Shown in pieces: positions 1 through 39,719 of a DNA stretch of 64,000 nucleotides. Below the pieces are notes generated by a model, which saw only the letters and a list, made by a program, of their open reading frames with translations, was not told where the DNA came from and did no database searches. The translations under genes were made by a program, and so were the position numbers. Source of the stretch: Dermacentor variabilis (Eukaryota > Arthropoda > Arachnida > Ixodida > Ixodidae); the NCBI RefSeq assembly GCF_050947875.1, contig NC_134572.1, positions 119,469,105 to 119,533,104 of the forward strand. The letters are read 5' to 3'. The first letter of the stretch is position 1, and every line of letters begins with the position of its first letter.

Positions 1-588
1 TGTTGACTCTCGTCTATATTTTCGTCTGTTGGAGAGGCATTAGTAGAGAAGGGGCGAGGCACGCCTTCTTGCTCCTCTTTACTATACAACTTGTCGCATT
101 TCGCGCTTGCTTTTAAGTATTTTCATCTAGGTGCTAGTGCTCAGGTAAGCTGCCGCGCCTGGCGTCAATCACTCACAGCAGCCAGCGGCTTGCCCGGGGG
201 CTGAAGGCGCTGAAGTCTGAAGTGTTTCGTGCTGTAGCATCGCCGGAGTAGGTGACAGGTAAAACCACTCAACTGCCAGAACGTGGGACCAAAGTTTGCC
301 TCCATCGGTGCACACTCCTTTATATATATATATATATATATATATGTATGCTACAGCACGAAACACTTCAGACTTGAGCGCCTTCAGCCCGCGGGCAAGC
401 CGCTGGCAGCTGTGAGTGATTGACACCAGGCGTGGCAGCTTACCTGAGCACTAGCACCTAGATGAGAAAACTTAAAAGCAAGCGCGAAATGCGACAAGTT
501 GGATAGTAAAGAGGAGCAAGAAGGCCGTGCCTCGCCACTCGTCTACTAATACCTCTCCAACAGACGAAAATATGGACGAGAGTCAACA
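1..588. mobile_element. Foldback (long hairpin) element
   Basis: Bases 1-240 are the imperfect reverse complement of 347-588. The left end TGTTGACTCTCGTC pairs with GACGAGAGTCAACA at the right end. The arms are about 240 bp, with small indels, and the spacer is about 106 bp including a TA tract (321-345). No protein is encoded. This looks like a non-autonomous foldback/MITE-type transposon in an anoctamin intron. The left border coincides with the window edge, so a target duplication cannot be checked. Confidence 0.8.
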
Positions 589-956
589 TGCAACACCACT
601 TCCTGCTCAAAAGCAGGTTACACGCGCGCAGTGGCGAATGTTTACTCTAACCGATACAACACGTAAACAATGCGAGATTTACTACGTGTAAAATTCCGCC
701 AGGTATCGTGTCCCTGCTTCTCATTGTGGCAGGAGCAGCAATATTTTCTTGCGCAATATATGTAGAACTCAGGGCTTTACTCTAAATTTATGTTAGTATT
801 TAATACAAAGACACCGAGCTCATTGAGGTAATCGCACGCACGTATTGTTTTTATTAATCATAAAATGAAGCTCCGTCCATATTCCGATGTGTGAATCGCA
901 GTCAATTAACAGTACTAGTTGGTCGAATCCACCTAGCAGCAGGTACTCGTACGCAC
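589..956. other. Intron, nothing recognised
   Basis: AT-rich intronic sequence downstream of the last visible anoctamin exon; I see no motif or repeat in it. Confidence 0.5.
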
Positions 957-30168
<29,212 letters not shown>

Positions 30169-30599
30169 CTCGCCAGTTGCTCAAGAGGGAAGGATGATCA
30201 ACGCGAGATTGTTGACTGCTTTATAAGCCTTGCGAAACGAAAATATTCGCGTCGTGTTTCAAGCTTATGGTTTCTTCTTCGACTTCTTCTTCTTCTTATA
30301 TTTCTCGTATTAATTGACTTGTTTTCACCTGGTGCCTGGTGTTATGGCTCAACCCACTACGGCATTCTTAGAGTACTTCACGCACTAACCGCACGCGGGC
30401 GCGCGCGTGTGTTTGTGTGTTTATATAACCGTTCTCACGTCTATGCTGAGGGAACATGGTTAGAAACCAACCATCGGAGGTCACCTGAGCATATGGCAAT
30501 GCGTACATACGTGCCGCTCTTTAAAAAACATTATGGTGCCGACTTGGAGTGCTGGGTATCTGCCACTGGGAATGTGCAGCTCGGGCGAAAAAAAAAATC
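30169..30599. other. Upstream of the candidate 5' exon
   Basis: A pyrimidine-rich run (TTCTTCTTCGACTTCTTCTT near 30270) and a GT run are present. No core promoter can be identified with confidence. Confidence 0.3.
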
Positions 30600-31270
30600 C
30601 CTTCAATTTCTTTGATGCTGAGCGAAATCGAACCCACGTCAAAAAAGATTCCCTCAAGGATGGCAACCCGACGGATTAGCAGGCTGCGTGGCAAATGCCC
30701 TGGGTGTGTGCCGCTTTTCAATAAACGTCTTTCACACCAACGCTTTAGCAAGCTGGGCCATGAATGAACTGGGACTGTGCCAGTCTTTAACAAACCTTTT
30801 GCCAACTTGAGTCACTGAGTATGTGTCGCTTAGTGTGCGGTAAGTCAGGGAACGATTCTCAGCGTCCGCAGGCACCGGCGCGTCCCGCTACTGGTCCCGG
30901 TGTTCATGCGCGGACTTCTCGGCAGTGCCACTGACTGGCTCAGCGTCTCCGGAAGGAAGCGCGCGAGAGGAGCCCGGTTGCCACATGGCGAGTTGCCACA
31001 CAACGGCGTGCCATGCATTTCGGAGGCCACGCGCAGGCTTCGCGGCGTCGTCGCCAGATGGCGCCGAGTGTTGTTAGGGAGGCGCGAACGAGGAGTCCCG
31101 CTGTAGCACACGCCTGATGCATGACTCGTTTCGACAATGTCAATACATTGTGTCGCTGTGTTGACTCAGTGCTAGCGCATTGCAGTCTACAGTCATCGTG
31201 AGATGGGTTCCGCCGCATTATTTTTGCTTTTGACACCTCTAGCCTACAGAGACTAATAAGCATTCCGGCC
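30600..31270. repeat. Unclassified GC-rich repeat-like segment
   Basis: The left half contains a motif repeated with variation (GTGTGCCGCTTTTCAATAAA ... GACTGTGCCAGTCTTTAACA), consistent with short tandem units of about 75 bp between 30690 and 30810. The right half is GC-rich without an open frame of interest. Its family is not known to me. Confidence 0.35.
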
Positions 31271-32170
31271 AAGAGGCGCAGGATTGAATGAATTGGTCAA
31301 TGAATGAGGAAACAAATTTTCTTTCAGTGTAAGTCACGTTGAGCGGTCTATTTCATGAAATCACTGAAGCGTTTCACTTGTAGTTGAATGGGGAGACCAG
31401 AGTTGGTACCGAGATAATGCTTCCTCTTGAAATTTGAGGATCATGTACTTGGGCCCGGATCCTCCGCGCTTGCCGATCTTTCCATTCTCATACTATATAC
31501 GAGAAGCGCTTAATAATTCTTTCTAACTTCGCGGATGCTTTTACTTGAAAATTAACCTCACCCTTCACGCTTGTCCATATTTCTGTCGTTTCCGTAAGCC
31601 CTCCGGCTGGATGGTTGAAATGGCCGGATGGTTGCGCTTTGTGCAGATGCTTCATCCGGAAGCGGAACTTCGCGGAAGCTCGTTACATAGCCCCGAGCTG
31701 TGATGTGCCAAAACTCGTTCTTAGCCACGCTTTATTGTTAATGAGGAATTTTGATATGAACACTGCTTCGTAAAAGCAGTGAAAGCGCGCTCGCAAGAAA
31801 AAAAAAAATAACTAAACTCGCCGGTTCTTGTATTTGGCTAAATGCCGTAATATTCTTGCGCTGCACGTTAACGGCGTGGGACGCCGTGCTCGTCGGAAAC
31901 TAGTCCAGCCCATATCACTCTGCACAGGTTCATTTGTTGTCTTCCCGTGAGCGTCCACTGCGAGGCGACCCACCTAAATGCTCGCCCCCGCCCCCTAGCG
32001 GCCGTGCCGGGAAACAGCTCACCTAGGTTCAGGATTGAAGCGACAGAGGGCCTCCTATCACGGCATGCGCTGAATTCCTCGTAGTTATCAAATCGTCGCG
32101 ATGCCGCCGCGCACAAGCCTGAAAAGAAAAAAGAAGGAAAACGGATGTCGAAAGAGTTGTTGTGTACCAT
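31271..32170. other. Nothing recognised
   Basis: No gene or repeat that I can support. Confidence 0.3.
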
Positions 32171-32172
32171 TA

Positions 32173-32226
32173 GGGGTGTAATCTCATTTCCCTTTATTAA
32201 TTACTTCAGTCCACCTTGCGGGTTTC
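32173..32226 (+). mobile_element. SINE 3' tail interrupted by the long-TIR element
   Basis: GTGTAATCTCATTTCCCTTT, ATTAATTACTTC and GCGGGTTTC match the tail of the intact SINE copy at 39184-39237 (GTGTCATTTTCCCTTCATTA, then GTGGGTTTCCGCAGAACTAT). The tail resumes after the inserted element at 38947 (GCGGGTTTCCGCATAACTAT). It therefore supplies the empty-site reference for that insertion. Confidence 0.7.
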
Positions 32227-33401
32227 GCGTGCGTCTATTTGTCGTACAAAAATCCCTCACGTGACCTGATCCTAGGTGCCTAGGGACAGCATCGTTTAGG
32301 GATTTTTGAGAAGGCGCGATGCTGGCGCCGACCGACGCCGTGTCGTGTTCGTCCTCGGCGTGATCGTTCTCTGGACCGCGCATTGTTCAACATTGCTCAT
32401 CTGATTGTACAGTACGTGCGTTGCTTGTGTGTTGGTTGTAGGTTCTGTGTTACTTGGCGGAAAGACGTGAGTAGTGGCGGTGCGGCAGTGCGGCTTTGGC
32501 CTCGGTGAACTCTGGCAGTACAGAATCTGCGTTGTGTGACCCGTGCTTTCTTGAGAACCCGGCGGTGGTGACAATTGAAATATCGAAGTGGCCTAGCGCC
32601 TCGGCAAAAAGTTCTGCGAACCGCGATGTGGCGTCGCCGTGTCCGACTTTGCTTAACGGACATCGAGGGATGTGCTGCTCGTTGCAAGTCATGTAAATGC
32701 AACTGCGTCGACCGCCCACTGTTCAGCGCTGAATGTGTGTTTGGTGCGCTGTGCTTGAAACGAGTGGTGCAGCCTGGCAGCGGGGGTAGCGGAGGAGCAG
32801 AGTGGCTTAGGGTTTGCTCGTTCACAGACATGTGCTCCCGTCTTGGTCTCATTAGCGGCTGTCGCGGGACTGCGGTGTGCTAGCTCCTTGCCTAGTATAA
32901 AGTTTACGACGCTAACACACAGCATGTTCACGTTTTTCCGCGCTTCATTTGCATGACGGCCGAGTTGAAAACGAGACATATAGTGTTCTTTGCGTTTGTG
33001 TGTTGTAAATTACTTTCTATTGTGGAAGTTCTGGGAGTCTTATTACGCAAGGAGTGCGAACGTAAACATAAACACATATGTGTCTCTGAAATTTTGAATT
33101 ACCCATAATACCTTTTACGACCGATAAGTGGCCTACACGGCCTGTGTGAATCAGCTACCGTATGTTGCGACGCTCTTTCGTGTGGTAGAATGATGCATGG
33201 TACGCGTTTATTTCTGTACTGTTGTAAAAACCATTTGTTTATTCACTCAATACAAATGTACGGCTTATTCGCCGCAGTACATTTTAGTTACGCGGTGAAG
33301 CATACTAAAAGTGGGAGGGGGCCGCTATCAGCCAGCATAGTATGTCAACTTAGGCGATCTGAGAGGCGGCGGGTGCGCGAGTGTATAATTAAAGAGCTCT
33401 T
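32227..33401 (+). repeat. Left terminal inverted repeat (~1175 bp)
   Basis: Reverse-complementary to 37763-38946. The same conceptual peptide (for example MRPRREHMSVNEQTLSHSAP) is read from opposite strands in the two arms, with only scattered differences. There is no sign that these frames are genes. Confidence 0.88.
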
Positions 33402-35459
33402 ATGTCCAGTAACAGTGGAGATCATTAACTGTAGCACCAAAGTAGTGGACCACTACCAGAACAAAGGCATGTAGTATGCCCATCTCAACTCTTGTGCTTA
33501 TGCCAGTCTTCTTTTTTACAGCAATAGCTGCTATGGGCGAACTCCTCTGGTTGTTCTGATGTTACTGGTGTTGTCACTGGAATTCCCGAATTTCTTGCTG
33601 GAATATTGCAAATAATGTTCTCATTGTGCTGCGAGGATTCAAACATATGATCAAAAGAGTAGCAGTCCACAATTCTACATTTTAGCCACTCTGCTGAAGG
33701 TTCAGTCGCGGTGAATACCAATCCCGGAGAGCGTGATCTAGCCAACAGGTGCCATGATTGGCTAACGCCTGCTCAATGTCTGTGTACTGTATCTAGAGCT
33801 GGCATCCACACCTTCAAGTTCTTACACATCACCTTCCCACTTGTGAAGGCAGTCTTATGTTAAATTTTCTTCTTACATGTGATGACAATGATTGGGTGCA
33901 CCTGCTTCATTAATCTTCTTCTAGTGCTTGGCTTCTCAGATTTACTGGATGGAGCTGTTGGTGTCTTGTTTTCCTCAAGCAAAGCGCAAGACCTAGCAAT
34001 GGCTAGCCCAAGTAGAGATTTGAGAAAACCAAAACGAATTCAGCAGTAAGAAGCTAAAGGGTTGTTTTGGTGTAGATCAGTGGCTAAGTCCGGATATGAA
34101 AGAGGAGGAAGAAAAGCAGAGTCTTTCCACGTTAACACTGTGAGGCACAACTCCCACAAATAAATACGACTCTTACTTATTTTACTTTTTTAAGGAGATT
34201 ACCGACTTGCATTGGCAAGTGTTCACTTCAACAAACACTGCATGAAGTAAGCCTCCTGCGCATATTCCACCAGCTACTGCATCATTGTTTCCTATTATGA
34301 GTGAAACTGCAATTTTCTTTATGCTACAAGTTGCCCAATTTTGTGTTTTGCAGTAGGATGTTAGCAGTGCTATTAAGGCACTTAAAACTCATGAATTGTA
34401 GTAGAGAGAAAAAAAAGTAAGAAAGCAGTGGCTTTTTGTGCGTAGACTATGCATACACCTGGTGCTCTTATGGTCATTTTTTCCCTATCCGCTAAACCAT
34501 TCTAAACAAGAAAAGTTTATACACAATTAGTTTATACACAGACCACAACTAAACCACAGGTATCGTTGGTAAGCAAAGTATACTTGTTCGGTGACATTTT
34601 CTGCAGCCCTGCTATTGGGCTTTCCTTCCTTCCTTTTCAGCTGTGCAGGTTCATTAAGAAGTGATGATACAGTTTGACAATTTTAATCGTTGAAAGACTT
34701 AGCGAAACCTTTTTCGGGTTGTTTTTTCTCGGTTTCAGACTCTGCACATTGCATTCTAAGGCGTGTTTTCTGTGTTTGTTGCTTTTTCTTTATGGGTAGG
34801 GCATGTCAACATTTTTTACACCATTTCAAGTATGTGGTGCCATAGACTGTTCTTAGACGGAGTCTTGCCCGTTCATTCTGTACAATTTTATGTCGGTTTT
34901 TTGTGTCCAAGGCCGTTTTACAGTGCGATTGTAGTATTTTGCTAAGTTTTGCCTCTGTCACCCAAGCTTGAAAGATTGCTACCCACTGCTGGTGGCATGA
35001 CACATGTGACATTTCTTTTTCAATAAAAGAAAGTCTGTCACTTATCCTGTGCACTGGTTGTCTTTTGTCTCTTTGAATTGCAATTTGTTGCCTATATTTG
35101 CTCTTTTGTTGCATTTCAGATTAGGAATGGCTATCATAATTGACATTTAACCATACTGCACACAATGTGGATGATATGTAATTGCAATATATGGCCACCA
35201 TAATTATAATAGAAGTTAATAATTCAAGAATAGTGCCTTTGCATGGTGGTGCAGCCATGAATTGTGGCTATAAGGTACCAGCGCTGCAGATAGCACTGCT
35301 TGTGCAGAATATAGTTCAACTCTACTACTTTCAAACATCATTGTTTTTATCTGCATTTGTATGGCTCCAGTTTCAATGAACAACACACATCTGGTGGAAG
35401 AGTGCCTTGCACCTGCAGTTGGGCCCAATAAATAGCCAAATTTCTGCCCGTTTTCATGT
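33402..35459. other. Interior of the long-TIR element, left part
   Basis: AT-rich. A minus-strand open stretch at 33485-33745 (MARSRSPGLVFTATEPSAEW...) has no domain that I recognise. It could be a remnant of a transposase exon or of an inserted element. Confidence 0.3.
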
Positions 35460-36120
35460 TATTAGCATATTAGTAAAGGCAGTCGTTTTTATAGTAGCCT
35501 GTTTGCCCAGTGTAGAAGCCGCTGCAGGGTGTCAGGATCTCGTACACATCTTCAGCTTTGCAGGGGACACAGCATCTGGCACATAGTTTGTCAAAGGCCA
35601 TGTATTCGGGGCAAGTTGAGTTCACTCACTAGCAAAGGGAGAACCAAGCTTATTGGATATGAAGTAAACCGCCTGTATACTCGGTAGCCTTTTTCATTTC
35701 GTGTGACATATGTGGTTATAGCGACCCTTGTTTTAAGCACTTCTTGTCCAGCAGCAGTCATTTGCTTTTGAAACACTCGGGATAGCTTTCAGCAAGCTGG
35801 ACAGGAATAACACTGAAAAACCAGCAGATGTTAATTCTCGCACTTATCATGCGAAGCTTCGTACGGTATGATGAGGGCGTAAATAAATGAGGGTGTTCCT
35901 CAAGGCCTTGTAGCACATGTGACGAGTTTGGAGCAACATGATGTATAGCACTTTTTTGATTGCATGCTATAGGTTTAGCAGGTGTGGCCATGGTTGAAGT
36001 GCAGTGCAAGGTCAAGAAAACATATCTATGAGCAGCACCCTGGTAAAGGAGACTCTGGGAAAACTAGTGGGAAGCCTGTTGAACATCTGGTTGACCCACT
36101 TGCTGGCTCCATCAGGCAAA
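35460..36120 (-). pseudogene. Penelope-like element remnant: RT thumb and GIY-YIG endonuclease region
   Basis: Minus-strand frames, shifted twice, keep the order seen in Penelope-like retroelements. A segment resembling the end of the RT (FLDLALHFNHGHTC) comes first, then SRVFQKQMTAAGQEVLKTRV and AITTYVTRNEKGYRVYRRF. After that comes a Cys cluster (CPEYMAFDKLCARCCVPC) and VYEILTPCSGFYTGQTGYYK, which resembles the GIY-YIG pattern VY-x-I-x-C-x-x-x-YIGQTGR. It is strongly decayed. It is either a later insertion in the long-TIR element or captured cargo. Confidence 0.55.
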
Positions 36121-37762
36121 GTATGATAAAGAGAAGGAGGTCATCAACACATCAGAAGGTTTTTACATATAAACACTGTGCTAAGGTCATAACATGCCAA
36201 CAAGTCTTAGTGCGCAGGCTATGCACAACCAACTACATATGCCTTCTGTTCGGACATTGCTCATTGTAACTAACAAAGATGGAGTGGACAAAAAAAGAAC
36301 AACAGCTCCATTAATTTGGTTTCACTGGTATCAACAGTGTTTTGTAAGTGTACATTGCCATACTCCCCAATGCCTTCTTGGGTGACATCAGCAAGGACCA
36401 GCTTGAGGCAAGGGGTAATGGACGTCTTTACAAGCTAAAAATACATGCATGCATGGAGAGCACATTTTGTCCAATAAGCAGGCACTTCACCGGAGCACTG
36501 GAGAAGGAACAGGTTATTAACAGTGGACAAAGACAAGCTACTAAACACCCTACACTGTTGCCATGTAACGACCTCTGAAACAATCCCTCTTACAGAGGAA
36601 ATCATCTATGTGTATCCATAAAGAGGGAAGATGGGCAAAGCCCCTTCAGTAATGCTGCCAGCTTCAAACGCCCATTTTGCACATCCTGAATGCTTCCTTC
36701 TCAAGACTTTGCTGGGTGCAAGCATTCTACTGTCCAAAAGCTGTCATTGAGAGCACTGTTGGTTTGGTGGCAATAAAATTCAGAAGCAATTGCAACAATC
36801 CTCCCTTCCTAGTTGGCCTGGACGCTCATGGTGCTTATGAAGCAGCACCATGAGGCAAGCAAGGTGAACGGATGCCTCCAAGCCCTTGTTCATTTATCAC
36901 ACTGTTCTGTTAGTAACAACCACGAGACTTGAAACCAACAAGCTCAAGTTCGGCACTCGCATGGTTACTGCGGAGGATCCATAAAAAGCACAAAAACAGA
37001 AAACTCAAGGAAAAGGATAAAGCACCATTTAACACTTAGTATTGCTACAGCCCACCTCCTTCTTTTATTTTGTCTGGTCGTGCTACATCTTTTTACTATA
37101 GATAGGCATGAACTTAGGTGATGTTCCCAATCAGTGTCCAATTTTTATATACACTATGTGCTGGTTCAAAGAGGTTCGAAACACTGCAATGGAAGCTTCA
37201 AGTATAAAAGGTGCCCGGAAGAAAAAAAAAAAGCTGTGCTGCAACCATCTCGGCAACATCTTGTCCCTTTAATAAAAATTGTGCTTCCATATTAACTTGA
37301 GCCCTCCAGTTTAGAGTAAAGTACCAGTGCACTTATGAACAATGAATCAATTCTCAAAGAGCATGTGCAGTGCAGACAAAAGCAGGGGCAAGAATCCGCA
37401 TTGCGCTCCTGCATTGAAGGTGAATAACACATACCATAATGGCGAATGTGCTTTAGTAAGCTTCCCTGCAATATGAATTTGTAATGTACAAAGAATTGTC
37501 AATGAAGCTTACCACAAGCACAGATGCACTTGCAAATTATATCACAATTGAAGATAATGAGCAAACCTATGTGCCCTTTCCACTCTTAGTATGCTTTACT
37601 GCACAATGCTTATTTACACCCATGTATTGCGGTGTAGCAAGCTACAAAAGAAACTTTGCATAATTAGGCTTTTTAGGATAATCTTTCTCGCAACACACTA
37701 ATATTTCGCGGTGAAGCCTAAGCAATGTACTGCGGTGAAGCATACTAAAAGTGAAAAGGGGC
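36121..37762. other. Interior of the long-TIR element, right part
   Basis: No domain is recognised; the left end may contain more of the decayed Penelope-like RT. The motif ACTCTTAGTATGCTTTACTG at 37582-37601 is an inverted variant of the repeated GCGGTGAAGCATACTAA motif. Confidence 0.3.
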
Positions 37763-38946
37763 AAGAGTTCTTTAATCATACACTCGCGAACCCTCCGCCT
37801 CTCAGGTCGCCTAAGTGGACATACTATGCTGGCTGATAGCGGCCCCCTCCCACTTCTTAGTATGCTTCACCGCGTACCTAAAATGTACTGCGGCGAAGAA
37901 GCCGCACATTTGTATTGAGTGAATAAACAAATGGTTTTTACAACAGTACAGAAATAAACGCGCACCATGCATCAGTCTACCACACGGAAGAGCGTCGCAA
38001 CATACGGTAGCTGATTCACACAGGCCGTGTAGGCCACTTATCAGTCGTAAAAGGTATTATGGGTAATTCAAAATTTCAGAGACACATATGTGTTTATGTT
38101 TACGTTCGCACTCCTTGCGTAATAAGACTCCCAGAACTTCCACAATAGAAAGTAATTTACAACACACAAAAGCAAAGAACACTATATGTCTCGTTTTCAA
38201 CTCGGCCGTCATGCAAATGACATACAGCGCGGAAAAACGTGAACATGCTGTGTGTTAGCGTCGTAAACTTTATACTAGGCAAGGAGCATAGCACACCGCA
38301 GTCCCGCGACAGCCGCTAATGAGACCAAGACGGGAGCACATGTCTGTGAACGAGCAAACCCTAAGCCACTCTGCTCCTCCGCTACCCCCGCTGCCAGGCT
38401 GCACCACTCGTTTCAAGCACAGCGCACCAAACACACATTCAGCGCTGAACAGTGGGCGGTCGACGCAGTTGTATTTACATGACTTGCAACGAGCAGCACA
38501 TCCCTCGATGTCCGTTAAGCAAAGTCGGACACGGCGACGCCACATCGTGGTTCGCTGAACTTCGCTGCCGAGGCGCTAGGCCACTTCGATATTTCAATCG
38601 TCACCACCGCCGGGTTCTCTAGAAAGCACGGGTCACACAACGCAGATTCTGTACTGCCAGAGTTCACCGAGGCCAAAGCCGCGCTGCCGCACCGCCACTA
38701 CTCACGTCTTTCCGCCAAGTAACACAGAACCTACAACCAACACACAAGCAACGCACGTACTGTACAATCAGATGAGCAATGTTGAACAACGCGCGGTCCA
38801 GAGAACGATCAGGCCGAGGACGAACACGCCACGGCGTCGCTCGGCGCCAGCATCGCGCCTTCTCAAAAATCCCTAAACAAATGCTGTCCCTAGGCACCTA
38901 GGATCAGGTCACGTGAAGGATTTTTGTACGACAATTAGACGCACGC
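37763..38946 (-). repeat. Right terminal inverted repeat (~1184 bp)
   Basis: Partner of the left arm. Its inner end carries an extra inverted copy of the motif TGCGGTGAAGCATACTAAAA at 37731-37750, just outside the matched arm. Confidence 0.88.
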
Positions 38947-38997
38947 GCGGGTTTCCGCATAACTATTACGTCATACTCTTGCCTTTGCATCGAGTTG

Positions 38998-39260
38998 TTG
39001 ATAGATTCAACTTCGCCCTGCCTGCTAGCCGCCTCGTTAGCTCACATGGTACAGCGGCTGACCCGGAAAGGCGTTGGTCCCGGGTTCGAGTCTTGGACCA
39101 GGACGACTTTTTCTTCAACTGCGAGGCTTTTCTTTCGAGGGACCCCTATGGGTATCCTTTGTAGCACTTACCTACGTTTGGGTGGATGTGTCATTTTCCC
39201 TTCATTAATTATTTCTCTCCGCTTTGTGGGTTTCCGCAGAACTATTAAGGCAATTCTAAT
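38998..39260 (+). mobile_element. tRNA-derived SINE
   Basis: A tRNA-like head has an A-box-like TTAGCTCACATGG (39037-39049) and a B box GGGTTCGAGTC (39082-39092), followed by a non-tRNA body (ACTTTTTCTTCAACTGCGAG) and a tail. The head continues into unrelated sequence instead of closing an acceptor stem, so it is a SINE rather than a tRNA gene. Its tail matches the interrupted copy around 32173-32226/38947. Confidence 0.7.
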
Positions 39261-39333
39261 TATTGTACGCTACGATCTTTCGTTGTTCTCTCACTGCTTA
39301 CACAAGGCCTCTAGGGGCCTGTAAGGTTTATTT

Positions 39334-39377
39334 ATATAAATAAATCAACAAATAAATAAACGAGTAAATAAATAAAT
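39334..39377. repeat. AAAT simple repeat
   Basis: Imperfect AAATA units directly preceding the putative 5' LTR. Confidence 0.85.
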
Positions 39378-39545
39378 TGTAGAGGAGGATTGGAACGATA
39401 TAGTGGGTCGTCACCTCCGGTGCGTTCTAGTGGGTCGTTCTCTTCAGCGCTTTTCCTCGTGAATTCTGCTCGGGCTGAGAATCTGCTCCCTGCTCTAACG
39501 GTCGGTCCCAAACGCCCGTGACTAATAAACGCCTTTAAAAGTGGT
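39378..39545 (+). mobile_element. Putative 5' LTR of a short-LTR retroelement
   Basis: TGTAGAGGAGGATTGGAACG ... CGGTCCCAAACGCCCGTGAC, TAATAAACGCCTTT is similar, with indels, to 42703-42835. The AATAAA-like signal sits near the 3' end of both copies. The exact borders are uncertain. Confidence 0.6.
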
Positions 39546-39719
39546 GGAGGTTGCTTCGGTCTCCAACGTCAACCCTGGAACTTCAATCTCGTACCATACG
39601 CTGAACCACGCCTGAAGACGTATCCCAGCAAGCGCCTCCTCAGTCAGTCCTGTAGTCTGGGGCGGCTTGAACGAACATTTCATAACGAAAATAATAGCGA
39701 ATCTAAGAACGTGTTCTTG

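Larger units (their letters stand above)
32227..38946. mobile_element. 6.72-kb element with ~1.18-kb terminal inverted repeats
   Basis: The left terminus GCGTGCGTCTATTTGTCG is matched by the reverse complement of the right terminus (GCGTGCGTCTAATTGTCG). Inverted identity continues with few changes to about 33401 on the left and 37763 on the right. Both sides are flanked by GCGGGTTTC (32218-32226 and 38947-38955), a 9-bp target duplication. Long TIRs with 9-bp duplications are typical of Mutator-like (MULE) elements; Merlin or foldback types are alternatives. If the TIR is taken as starting one base further out, the duplication is 7 bp. The roughly 4.36-kb interior has no frame I can recognise as a transposase, so it is probably non-autonomous. 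Confidence 0.82.

Noticed and set aside
32397..32852. 151-residue minus-strand frame conserved with a plus-strand frame at 38319-38558
   Set aside because: The apparent conservation results from the two terminal inverted repeats; there is no protein-like domain.
39020..39100. Possible functional tRNA gene with A and B boxes
   Set aside because: No closing acceptor stem, and the sequence runs into a SINE body repeated elsewhere in the window.
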